A stretch of DNA of 64,000 nt, taken from IMG/VR virus record IMGVR_UViG_3300023296_000874, positions 157,594 to 221,593 of that record. One strand, written 5' to 3'. The position numbers and the translations under genes were made by a program. Positions 8,674 to 16,413 of this stretch are shown piece by piece. The notes under the pieces were generated by a model, which had not been told where the DNA came from, made no database searches, and worked only from the letters and a program-made list of their open reading frames with translations. The stretch comes from a virus. Numbering within the stretch: the stretch's first letter is position 1; each line of letters starts with the position of its first letter.

Positions 8674-8684
8674 GTGGCGGATCT

Positions 8685-9374
8685 CTACTCGCGGAACTGG
8701 TGGTCCAGTACGTCTGACAGTGCGGGCGGGTAGAACTCTTCGCTGTCTGAAACCCCGATACCAGGCCGGACTGACTCCGTGTCCAAGCTGATTGCCATCA
8801 GCCGTACCGACGCGGGGACGTGAATCGGAGTGCCGGTGTACGAGTACATGCAGACTTTCTGTCCGCTGTCTCCTCGTAGGTGGTCGCTCCAGTTCGCCAT
8901 GGCCCCAACCTCGTCGAACAGCACCACGTCCGCCCGTCCTACATCCATCGTTCGAGAGGACCAAGCATGTGCATCGATGCCCGCCCTCCTCAACATATCC
9001 CTCGTGTACGGGTACGCGGAGTACGCTGCTACAGATCCATCGCTGAGCATCAACTCACCCATTCGAGTGAGCATGTCCGTCTTGCCCGAGCGTCGGCCCA
9101 AGCACAACAGGATCACTTCGGGGTCGGGGTCTGACCTGTAGCGGTCAGATGCCTGAAGCCTGTCAAGATAGGCCCTCTCGACAGGTTCAAGCTCCAATCC
9201 CATGCAGAGCTTCATCAAGAGGCGCTGGATGGGGGTTGAGCTGCGGGTGGTGATGGTGAATGCCGAGGGCACCGGCAAGGCTGCGGGTATCGGCGGGGCG
9301 ATTACTACGCAGTCTGGATGTATCTCATCAGTCCAGAGGAGATGGAGTCTTGCTTCGCTCGGATCCACTGGCAT
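8685..9374 (-). CDS. Terminase-large-subunit-like ATPase, short form
   Basis: 229 residues. LLCLGRRSGKTDML (about residues 88-101) is a terminase-type Walker A, ADVVLFDEVGAM (about 148-159) the Walker B with catalytic Glu, and YSYTGTPIH (about 177-185) matches the coupling motif. This is the ATPase half of a large terminase. The C-terminal RNase H-like nuclease domain is absent: the frame stops 45 residues after the coupling motif, whereas full subunits are usually 450-600 residues. The gene overlaps its upstream neighbour by 47 nt at the assigned start. Either a split terminase, with the nuclease elsewhere, or a packaging-ATPase paralogue. Confidence 0.75.
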   Translation of the reverse strand: MPVDPSEARLHLLWTDEIHPDCVVIAPPIPAALPVPSAFTITTRSSTPIQRLLMKLCMGLELEPVERAYLDRLQASDRYRSDPDPEVILLCLGRRSGKTDMLTRMGELMLSDGSVAAYSAYPYTRDMLRRAGIDAHAWSSRTMDVGRADVVLFDEVGAMANWSDHLRGDSGQKVCMYSYTGTPIHVPASVRLMAISLDTESVRPGIGVSDSEEFYPPALSDVLDHQFRE

Positions 9375-9954
9375 CTACACGTCTCCTCACAATGTCGGTG
9401 ATGTCGCTGCCCCACTCGCCCAACACGTCGAGGGCGGCTTCACGGGTGAGCTTCTTCACCGGGAGATGCTCAATCGATGAAACAACGCCATCGAAGCAGA
9501 GTACCTCGGGGTACGTCATCAGCATACCGGCGCGCATCTGTCCGGGCGCGATGTCAAACTGGACGTAGTCGCCACGGTTGAAGTGTTCGCGGGCGATGCT
9601 CCCCTTCTTCTTCCCGTCAGCCTTGGGTCCGCTGGTGTCAGGCTCAACGAGCTCGAAGTGCGTCTCAAGCCCGCTCTCCTCCCAGCACACATTGGGCTCA
9701 AAGCCGCGATAGAGCAGGTCGGTGTAGACCTCCATCTTGACGTAGAGGCCGCTCTCGTCGTCGTCAATCTCGTCACCGAGCTGACCCGCCTGAATCCAGT
9801 AGCCCGCATCCAGGATGGATGCGATCAAGGAGGCGTAGTCCTCTTCGCTGAAGGTCTCTACCGACTGCGCGATCTCCGACTCTGAGATCTGCTGAACCTT
9901 GTCAGCGAGGTCAAAGAAGGTGCCCGCGAGGATGTCTTCCTGTGTGAACGGCAT
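9328..9954 (-). CDS. Late-operon protein of unknown function, 208 aa
   Basis: ATG overlapping the stop of the upstream gene (TGATG). The first half is acidic and helical (ESEIAQSVETFSEEDYASLI); the second half is beta-like with HFNRGDYVQFDIAPGQM. It overlaps the start of the terminase-like gene, so the two are probably co-translated. No family recognised. Confidence 0.7.
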   Translation of the reverse strand: MPFTQEDILAGTFFDLADKVQQISESEIAQSVETFSEEDYASLIASILDAGYWIQAGQLGDEIDDDESGLYVKMEVYTDLLYRGFEPNVCWEESGLETHFELVEPDTSGPKADGKKKGSIAREHFNRGDYVQFDIAPGQMRAGMLMTYPEVLCFDGVVSSIEHLPVKKLTREAALDVLGEWGSDITDIVRRRVDASGSERSKTPSPLD

Positions 9955-10454
9955 CAGTACTCCACTGTCTTAGACGGCGATTCGTACCGCAACCGGGCTT
10001 TCTCAATCTCAACCTTCTTGCGGTTCAGATCGCGCCCGTCCGTTGCGAGGATCGGCTGGTTGTCTTCGCTCAGTCCGGCAAAGAGCCAGTCCTTGCCATT
10101 GCGGTCCCGCACTTGGTCGCCGTGCATCAGGACGCGCTTGCGAGGGTCCTCGTGCATCTCACCGAACACGGAGCGCATAGGCATCAGCCCGTACCGCTTG
10201 GGTCCGGAGAGTACAAGGCTCGGAGGGCTTCGTCGTCCTGCCACGGTTGCTCTCCTATCTCGGTGCTTCCACGCGGGCTCGAGGCGGCGGCTGAATGCTC
10301 GGAGCTCGTCCGCAAGCACGCTGCCTTCCTCTACACCGAAGCGAGGGTCCTCAAGGACGCTGATCGCCTGTCCGATGAGCTCGGCGGGGTGGAACTTGTT
10401 GAAGCTCTCACGGTTGAGAGCGGCAAGCCTCTGAATCTCAGTTGATACGGTCAT
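9954..10454 (-). CDS. Late protein with N-terminal EIxRLA helix
   Basis: 166 residues. The ATG at 10454 (ATGA overlap, GAGGTGG before it) is preferred to an in-frame GTG upstream. It begins MTVSTEIQRLAALNRES, one of the clearest copies of the recurrent helix. A basic middle section follows (WKHRDRRATVAGRR), then a small beta domain with VLMHGDQVRDRNGKDWLFAG, reminiscent of an SH3-like or KOW-like fold. Function unknown; possibly virion-packaged. Confidence 0.75.
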   Translation of the reverse strand: MTVSTEIQRLAALNRESFNKFHPAELIGQAISVLEDPRFGVEEGSVLADELRAFSRRLEPAWKHRDRRATVAGRRSPPSLVLSGPKRYGLMPMRSVFGEMHEDPRKRVLMHGDQVRDRNGKDWLFAGLSEDNQPILATDGRDLNRKKVEIEKARLRYESPSKTVEY

Positions 10455-12445
10455 TCTGCCCACCTCTGTCGCATACGGCGGGAAGCCGCGTCGGATTGGT
10501 CACGCTTGGCATCACTCATGGAGTGGCGCTTCAGCCAGGTTTCAGCGTTGTCGCGGGCTCCAATGATCTGGCCCCACGTCTGCTTCAGCTCAGCACGTAG
10601 CGGTGTGTCCACCCGGTAGATGCGGCGGTTCTTGGCAATCACCTGGAACCGCTTGATCAGGTCGTGGCTGCGGATCATTGCCCGGAGGTCCTTGAGGCCC
10701 TCACCGAACTTCTTCGCGTCCTGATCTCGGGAGGCACTCATCATCCTTCCGATGATGCTGTCGTACTCGTTGGCTACCTGAGCCACCACGTACTCGCCCA
10801 AGTCCTGCATCGCCTGCCCATTGGCTACCAGCTTCTGCTCAGCCTTGTTGAGCGCGCCGTTGCGCTTCTTTGCCTGCACCTTCACAACCACTGCGTCACG
10901 GGCTTCCTGGTACTGAGCCAGTACCCCACGTCGGATCTTGAGGTGGTCGTCTGCACGCACTACACGGGCGAGCTTCTGAATCTGACTGGATGTTGTCACC
11001 TTGGTACTCCCGAAGGCCTCAAAGGCTTTGTAAGCGAACCACCTCTGTAGGCGGGGGAGCGCGTAGGTGTCAAGAGTATCCCTGCCTACCCACTCGAATG
11101 CATCGTTCTCCCAGTCCAGTTCAACCTCACCTGTGAACTTTCGCGAGAGGAAGATGTGGACCGTGTCCTCACCGGGCGAGTTGGCTACGCCGAGTAGCTT
11201 GAGCTCCGTAGGCTTCAGCTTGGTCTCCTCGTAGGCTTCACGCTTGGCGGCTTGTGCGGGGCTCTCACCCTTTTCTACGCCGCCCACAACGAGGGTCCAA
11301 CTGCCCGGCATCCATGGAGCCGTAATGCCGCGTCGTACAAGGAGGATCTTGTTGTCGCGCATGAAGCATACGCCTGCGGCCTTGTAGTCGTTCGTGGCTG
11401 CATTCTTGGGGGGTTCTTCAGGCACGGGGCAATCCTTGGGACGTCGGTCGGTGTTGTAGAAGTCGGTCCAGAACACCGAGATGATCGCGAACTCGTTCTT
11501 CCTTCGCCCGCCGCGAAGTACGATGGTCAGCCTGTCCTTGGGGTCTTCCCATACAAGCTTCCTGCCGTACTCCAACTCCTCAGTCACCCGCTTGCCTGCG
11601 GGAGTCTGCATGGACTTCTCACGGTTGAGCCACTTCTGCCAGTTCTTGATGCCGCTCCGGATGTCCTGCACGGTGATGCCGCGCTCATCCATTCGACGCT
11701 GGGTGTGCGGTGTGAGAACGAGCTTGCTGTTGTTCGGTCCGCGTTCAGCCAAGAGGTCATAGACGATCTGCTCGTCCTTGCCATCAAAGTCACGTCCGCC
11801 TTCCTCGATCTCAGCGATGAGCTGGTCACGTACTCGGGGGTTGCGCACGTTGCGGTAGACGCGCTCAGCCAGGTAGCAAGGTCCAGCCTCGGTGGGCAGT
11901 CCCAGTGAAGGACTGAGGTCAGCCGTCCGGCTCTTGAATGGGAACCGATGTACCTTGCTCATGCCCCACACCTCAAGAACAGGAGAGAACGTCCCAGTCG
12001 GCTCGGGTCCTGTGTAGGGCGCGTCGCCGTCTGAGTAGGAAAGTGTCGCGTGTGGACGGTAGTTCGGGAACCTGTCCGAGATGTCGTAGCCAGCATCCAT
12101 CAGCTCTCGCTTGACGGCTTTGCGCAGTGCGCCCATGTCGCGGCTGAAGGCGATGGGCATGTGGTGGATGCTCTGTCCGGAGGGGTTCTTGAACTCGTCC
12201 TTGGCTTGCAGCGTACAGATCACGTCACCGAAGCGTCGTACCTGTCGGGAAACCAGAGCGAGGAACTCCTGCTCACGTTCGGGTGGGACGTTGCCCACGA
12301 TCAGGAAGGTGATGTGCGCCGGGGAACGGTCGTTCGGCAGCTTGGGAAACTGGTGGGCGAGCCAGATAGGCATCGGCATGAACAGCCCGACAGACGTATA
12401 GTCTCCGGTCTTGTTCCCGTCCAGTGGTGAGGCATTCTTGATCAT
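10451..12445 (-). CDS. Multidomain 2H phosphoesterase / DUF4258-like / NUDIX protein
   Basis: 664 residues from ATG 12445, 1 nt after the upstream stop. Residues 44-46 (HIT, in PAHITF) and 132-134 (HAT, in RPHATLSY) are the paired HxT motifs of 2H phosphoesterases (LigT/CPDase type). Residues about 245-330 (HTQRRMDERGITVQDI ... RLTIVL) resemble the DUF4258/RelE-fold family. Residues about 355-480 are a NUDIX hydrolase whose box, starting GGVEKGESPAQAAK, has the REAYEE core at about 402. Residues about 485-496 (SSQIQKLARVV) are the recurrent helix, followed by a long helical C-terminus. Together these could process cyclic phosphates and nucleotide diphosphate links in RNA or ADP-ribose. The layout resembles phage 'polyvalent' proteins. 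Confidence 0.85.
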   Translation of the reverse strand: MIKNASPLDGNKTGDYTSVGLFMPMPIWLAHQFPKLPNDRSPAHITFLIVGNVPPEREQEFLALVSRQVRRFGDVICTLQAKDEFKNPSGQSIHHMPIAFSRDMGALRKAVKRELMDAGYDISDRFPNYRPHATLSYSDGDAPYTGPEPTGTFSPVLEVWGMSKVHRFPFKSRTADLSPSLGLPTEAGPCYLAERVYRNVRNPRVRDQLIAEIEEGGRDFDGKDEQIVYDLLAERGPNNSKLVLTPHTQRRMDERGITVQDIRSGIKNWQKWLNREKSMQTPAGKRVTEELEYGRKLVWEDPKDRLTIVLRGGRRKNEFAIISVFWTDFYNTDRRPKDCPVPEEPPKNAATNDYKAAGVCFMRDNKILLVRRGITAPWMPGSWTLVVGGVEKGESPAQAAKREAYEETKLKPTELKLLGVANSPGEDTVHIFLSRKFTGEVELDWENDAFEWVGRDTLDTYALPRLQRWFAYKAFEAFGSTKVTTSSQIQKLARVVRADDHLKIRRGVLAQYQEARDAVVVKVQAKKRNGALNKAEQKLVANGQAMQDLGEYVVAQVANEYDSIIGRMMSASRDQDAKKFGEGLKDLRAMIRSHDLIKRFQVIAKNRRIYRVDTPLRAELKQTWGQIIGARDNAETWLKRHSMSDAKRDQSDAASRRMRQRWAE

Positions 12446-12446
12446 A

Positions 12447-12839
12447 TCAGTCCAATAGGTCCGCAAGCCACCCTTCCCGGTTGGCCTCGATGTCTTCCCT
12501 ATTGGTCTCGGCCCGGCGTCGGATGCGCTCAAGTTCGTTGGTGGTCAACATCCAGATCTCGTTCAATCGTTCTTGAACGGCGACACCGAAATAGGAGATG
12601 TCAGAGCCGAAACGGCGCTGGCTGTTTTCCACTACTGATAGGACACCGCGACGTAGCGTCTGTGCAGTATCTTCGATGTTCGTAGAGGATCGGGTAGTGA
12701 ACTTCACCCGCTCGGTATCAGTCACCAACCAGTACTCCTCGAGACCGAAGTCCGACTGCACTTTGATGAACCAGTAATCGGTAGATGACCCGAAGCGTCG
12801 ATCTATGTTCTGAACACGGCTGAGTTTGCCAAGTGACAT
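12447..12839 (-). CDS. Duplicated-domain late protein
   Basis: 130 residues. The start at 12839 is chosen because GGAGGA lies 5 nt upstream and a class L promoter covers the region of earlier in-frame starts. Two copies of one unit are visible: RRFGSSTDYWFIKVQSDFGL ... TNIED and RRFGSDISYFGVAVQERLNE ... TNRED, each about 50 residues with the order RRFGS, aromatic strand, WLVT/WMLT and TN-x-ED. First gene of the left structural transcript. Function unknown. Confidence 0.75.
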   Translation of the reverse strand: MSLGKLSRVQNIDRRFGSSTDYWFIKVQSDFGLEEYWLVTDTERVKFTTRSSTNIEDTAQTLRRGVLSVVENSQRRFGSDISYFGVAVQERLNEIWMLTTNELERIRRRAETNREDIEANREGWLADLLD

Positions 12840-12862
12840 CGCGTCCTCCATCAACCGCTTCA

Positions 12863-12878
12863 TACAAACGGAATATGA
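12863..12878 (-). promoter_or_regulatory. Class L promoter
   Basis: Minus strand TCATATTCCGTTTGTA, one mismatch from the consensus, 24 nt before ATG 12839. It heads the left minus-strand structural operon and faces away from the plus-strand promoter at 12930. Confidence 0.75.
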
Positions 12879-12929
12879 GTCCCACACTCACTCGCTGGGG
12901 CGGCGACCTCGAAATAAGTGAGATACTCT

Positions 12930-12958
12930 CTAACTTCTAACCTCAGAGGGTCGTTAGA
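12930..12958 (+). promoter_or_regulatory. Class E promoter
   Basis: CTAACTT, 13 nt, GTCGTTAGA. It lies 42 nt before the first gene of the transporter-like operon. Confidence 0.65.
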
Positions 12959-12999
12959 GGGACCTAAGCCCAACGATACCGGCCAAAGGAGCCCAGCGA

Positions 13000-13695
13000 A
13001 TGTTCAAATCAATCCGTGACGCCCTCTTCGTTTCTGACGAAGGCGGGGCCGATACTCCCACGGCTGCTCCAACTTCGGACGTTGAAGCCCTTCTGGCGAA
13101 CCTCCACGGTTCGCCCGCTGCTGCCCCCAGCGGAACCATCACGCCTCCCACTCCCGCGCCGACCCCGGCTCCGGTTGCAGTGGTGGCGACTGGCGGGTGG
13201 GTAGAAGGACGTCCGTTCGAGGAGCTGTACGCTGAGGCCGGTGTGCCGGTTGGCAGCTACCCCGTGGAGCGCTTCCTTGCGGTTGCGGACGGGCTGAAGG
13301 CGATGGGACCTCAGGTTGCCAAGCAGGCACTCGCCGCCATGGATGCGGGTGATGCCTCTTGGAGTGCCGCTGACGTACGCTCTGACCAGCAGGCCAAGCT
13401 CGGCGTGTTGGCGGGCATCGACGGACAGATGGACGCTCAGGTGACCTCTGCTACGGCGGCACGGGATGCTGCGGTGACTGCTGCGGATGAGACGGTGGCC
13501 GAGGCTACCTCACTGCTCCGCGAGCAGATTGCAGAGCTCGAAGCCCAGATCACTTCCTTTGCGGAGGAGGCCGGAGCCGAGAAGGCCGGAGCCGAAGCCG
13601 CACTCGAAGCGACGACCGCATTGGCCGCTCGTGAGAAGGCTCGGGTGCTCAACGCAACCCTGCGCCTCACCGAAGCCTCGCAGTACCTCGACTGA
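13000..13695 (+). CDS. Coiled-coil protein heading the OmpA/ABC-transporter-like operon
   Basis: 231 residues, ATG with GGAG upstream. Residues 1-35 are variable, 45-62 an Ala/Pro linker; 67-120 form a folded section (FEELYAEAGVPVGSYPVERF and AMDAGDASWSAADV); 135-231 is an Ala/Glu-rich coiled coil. From memory, proteins with an FExxYxxAGVP...YPxExxL...AMDAxDxSW pattern accompany OmpA-fused binding proteins, PspA-like and vWA proteins in bacteria and some large phages; I cannot verify that here. Probably a scaffold protein of the system downstream. Confidence 0.75.
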   Translation: MFKSIRDALFVSDEGGADTPTAAPTSDVEALLANLHGSPAAAPSGTITPPTPAPTPAPVAVVATGGWVEGRPFEELYAEAGVPVGSYPVERFLAVADGLKAMGPQVAKQALAAMDAGDASWSAADVRSDQQAKLGVLAGIDGQMDAQVTSATAARDAAVTAADETVAEATSLLREQIAELEAQITSFAEEAGAEKAGAEAALEATTALAAREKARVLNATLRLTEASQYLD

Positions 13696-13707
13696 ACACG
13701 AACCGCC

Positions 13708-13736
13708 TACACTTCGAACCTCAACACTTTGTTCAT
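13708..13736 (+). promoter_or_regulatory. Class E promoter
   Basis: TACACTT, 13 nt, TTTGTTCAT, located 55 nt before the binding-protein/OmpA gene. Confidence 0.5.
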
Positions 13737-13790
13737 CTTGCTGCGACTCCCGTAGCATACCCGCCGAAAAGGCACCCTGGAGAATACGAC

Positions 13791-15473
13791 ATGGCCCTCA
13801 CCCCACTCGCAAAGAACATCGTCAAGGGAGTTGGCGCGCTCGCCATCCTCGCCGTGACGTGCAGCGTTGGCTTCTACATCTACAGCAACTCCGGCGACGA
13901 CCCGGCGACCACGGTGGCCTCGGCTCCCGGTGAAGCGGCTCCCGCTCAGGCAGAGGATCGCGGCGTCTTCAGCGGCATCTTCGGGGGCGGTGGCAACAGC
14001 GGCCCGCTCGGCTCCGAGGGCAACCCCCTCACCGTGAGCATCGTGAGCTGGCACGGCTACGTTGGCGGGCTGACCGCGAACGGCGGCTTGACCACGCAGC
14101 CCGGCAGCATCAACGCCCGGAACGGCCTGTACGTGAAGTACATCCTCGACGACGGCATCCCGACGATGGCCGAGCGCTTCGAGCCGGGTGACGCGCAGTG
14201 CATGTGGCGCACCGTCGACTTCTGGGCTCAGGAGCAGCCTGCCCTCCGCAGCGTGGGGCTCGACGGCCGCATGGTGATGGTGGTGGACAACTCCCGAGGC
14301 GGTGATGCGATCATCGGACGCAAGGGCACCATCGAGAGTGTGGAAGACCTGGCCGGGAAGACGGTGGCGATCACCGAATTCACGCCCAGCCACATGCTCG
14401 GCCTCTACGCGGTGGAGCAGAGCTCCCTCAGCGGACGCGCCAAGAGCAGCGTGAACTTCCGGGGCTTCCCCGACAACGCGACGGCACTCGCCGCCTTCCG
14501 CGCCGGACAGGTTGACGCCCTCATCACCTGGGAGCCCGAGACCAGCATCGCCCTGACCACCGTGGACGGTGCGACCCCCGTGTTCACCACCGCCGAAGCC
14601 ACCTCGCTGATCTACGACGGTATCGTGTGCAACACCCGCACCATCGAGACCCACCCCGACGTCATCCAGCGCTTCGTTGGCGGATGGATGGAGGGTGCCA
14701 CGGCAGCCCGTGCGAACCCCGGTGCCGGTGCTGACGTGCTGACCGCCAACGAGCCGCTCTTCGCCGCCCTGGTTGCGGACAACGGACGCAACTTCCTGAC
14801 CGACCGCGTGTTCGGCGGCATCGTGTGGAGCGACCTCGCGGACAACATCCGAGTGCTGGGCCTCGCCGGAAGCGGTGGCGACCAGATTGCCCGGATCTAC
14901 AGCGAGAGCAACGACATCTGGCGGGCGAACACCAACCTGCTCGACGGCATGGCTCAGGTGAGCTCCGGTGACGCCTTCGACGACACCTTCATCCGCGCCC
15001 TGATGGACACCGCACCCCAGGCTCGAACGGCTGCGGCAGCCCCCGAGTTCACCTTCACCTCCACCGAACGGGCGACCGTGGTGCAGACGGGTGGCTCGGC
15101 TCTGACCAAGCCCATCGCGATCAACTTCGCCACGGGACAGGCCACGCTGAACGCACGAGGCAAGGCGACCATCGAGGCTGAGCTCATCCCCCTGCTCGAC
15201 GCTACGGCTGGAAGCTACGTGCGAGTGAGTGGCAACACGGACTCCACGGGTGGTGCGGCGCTCAACACCCGCCTCTCCGGACAGCGTGCCGGAGTGGTGA
15301 GCGAGTGGCTGCAGAGCGAGTGGGAGATTCCGGGTGACCGCCTCGAGGTGGTTGGCAACGGCGAGGACAACCCGATCTGTGACGAGAGCAACCCGACCGG
15401 CGACGGCTACGACGACCTCGAGACCTGCCGGGCGGCGAACCGCACGACCCGCTTCGAGATTCTCTCCCGCTGA
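13791..15473 (+). CDS. Membrane-anchored ABC-type substrate-binding protein fused to OmpA domain
   Basis: 560 residues. A single uncleaved membrane segment (about 9-30) is followed by a disordered linker. Residues about 75-385 form a substrate-binding domain of the nitrate/sulfonate/taurine (NMT1/SsuA) type, with the hinge-like ITEFTPSHMLGLYAVE and DALITWEPETSIAL. Residues about 440-560 are an OmpA/MotB peptidoglycan-binding domain (GNTDSTGGAALNTRLSGQR and terminal NRTTRFEIL). It should lie in the periplasm, tied to both inner membrane and cell wall. The fusion, with permease and ATPase genes next to it, suggests a sensing or anchoring assembly rather than plain uptake. Confidence 0.9.
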   Translation: MALTPLAKNIVKGVGALAILAVTCSVGFYIYSNSGDDPATTVASAPGEAAPAQAEDRGVFSGIFGGGGNSGPLGSEGNPLTVSIVSWHGYVGGLTANGGLTTQPGSINARNGLYVKYILDDGIPTMAERFEPGDAQCMWRTVDFWAQEQPALRSVGLDGRMVMVVDNSRGGDAIIGRKGTIESVEDLAGKTVAITEFTPSHMLGLYAVEQSSLSGRAKSSVNFRGFPDNATALAAFRAGQVDALITWEPETSIALTTVDGATPVFTTAEATSLIYDGIVCNTRTIETHPDVIQRFVGGWMEGATAARANPGAGADVLTANEPLFAALVADNGRNFLTDRVFGGIVWSDLADNIRVLGLAGSGGDQIARIYSESNDIWRANTNLLDGMAQVSSGDAFDDTFIRALMDTAPQARTAAAAPEFTFTSTERATVVQTGGSALTKPIAINFATGQATLNARGKATIEAELIPLLDATAGSYVRVSGNTDSTGGAALNTRLSGQRAGVVSEWLQSEWEIPGDRLEVVGNGEDNPICDESNPTGDGYDDLETCRAANRTTRFEILSR

Positions 15474-15506
15474 ACCCTTGCCGGGCGACCGGTACTTGAA
15501 CCCAAG

Positions 15507-15542
15507 GCAGGGCCGAGGTGGCATACACCACCTCGGCCCTGC
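15507..15542 (+). terminator. 15-bp perfect hairpin between transporter genes
   Basis: GCAGGGCCGAGGTGG pairs perfectly with 15528-15542 around a 6-nt loop. No T-run follows and the permease starts 16 nt later, so it may be an attenuator or mRNA-stabilising hairpin rather than a full stop. Confidence 0.7.
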
Positions 15543-15557
15543 GCATAGGAGCCTGAG

Positions 15558-16340
15558 ATGAACCCGAACAAGAACATCACCCGCACCATGGGATACGCCC
15601 TCGGTGCCACCAGCATCCTGATGGTGCTGACCCTCTGGAGCGCGCTTGCGGGCTTCGACATGGTGAGCCCCGCCAAGCTCCCCGCACCCTGGAACGTAGC
15701 CTCTGCATGGTGGGCACTCGCCTTCACCAAGGGACAGCTCGGGGGAGCGATCTTCGCCTCCGTAAGCCGCATCGGCATCGCAGCAGTGCTCATGATCCTC
15801 GTTGGCTTCCCCATGGGCATCCTGATGGGCTCAAGCAAGGCTGTGAATGCCTTCTTCAGCCCGCTCGTTGACCCCTTCCGCTCCGCGCCCATCGTGGCCG
15901 TGATCCCCATCCTCGTGATGTGGTTTGGCATCGGAGAGACGATGAAGGTGGTGTTCTTGTGGCTCGGTGCTGTGGTGTACCTTGTGCCTATGGTGCGAGA
16001 TGCCATCCAGGCGGTTGACTCCCGGTGGTTCAAGGCAGCAAAGGACCGGGGCGCATCCGACACCGAAGCGTTGGTGTACGCCGTGCTGCCTATGGCGAAG
16101 CCGCGCATCGCTGACGCACTCATCACCAGCATCAGCGTGATGTGGACCTACATCACGGTTGCGGAGCTCGTGAACGCTGACAGCGGCATCGGGAAGCTCA
16201 TCGAGACCTACCGAAAGGTGAGCCAGATGGACAGCGTCTTCGCAGGCATCCTGACCATCATGGTGCTGGCTCTGATCTCCTACACGGCGATGGTTGCCTT
16301 GCGGAACAAGCTCTACCCGGACTACAAGTACGAAGCCTAA
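15558..16340 (+). CDS. ABC transporter permease, TauC/SsuC type
   Basis: 260 residues with about six membrane segments (first at 12-32). The cytoplasmic EAA loop is present as AAKDRGASDTEALVYAVLP (about 157-175), the element that contacts the ATPase. Length and order match the binding-protein-dependent permeases of sulfonate/nitrate systems. The ATG has a GGAGCC ribosome site. It lies between the OmpA-fused binding protein and the ATPase, making a complete importer-like set. A full ABC importer set in a phage is unusual. Confidence 0.9.
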   Translation: MNPNKNITRTMGYALGATSILMVLTLWSALAGFDMVSPAKLPAPWNVASAWWALAFTKGQLGGAIFASVSRIGIAAVLMILVGFPMGILMGSSKAVNAFFSPLVDPFRSAPIVAVIPILVMWFGIGETMKVVFLWLGAVVYLVPMVRDAIQAVDSRWFKAAKDRGASDTEALVYAVLPMAKPRIADALITSISVMWTYITVAELVNADSGIGKLIETYRKVSQMDSVFAGILTIMVLALISYTAMVALRNKLYPDYKYEA

Positions 16341-16352
16341 GTTCGATACTCT

Positions 16353-16382
16353 CTGACTTTCAACGGCTTCCACTCGTTACAT
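16353..16382 (+). promoter_or_regulatory. Class E promoter (best match)
   Basis: CTGACTT, 13 nt, CTCGTTACAT. It lies in the gap between permease and ATPase, so the ATPase and following genes can be transcribed separately. Confidence 0.7.
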
Positions 16383-16413
16383 GAGAACAGAGCCCAACCA
16401 CGGGACAGGTGAC

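Noticed and set aside
13707-15524. Antisense open frame of 605 codons opposite the OmpA-fused gene
   Set aside because: The plus strand encodes recognisable binding-protein and OmpA domains; the antisense is biased Gly/Val/His sequence with no ribosome site.
16381-16413. Upstream ATG for the ABC ATPase
   Set aside because: It lies in the promoter's downstream box, while the ATG at 16414 has a proper AGGTGA site.
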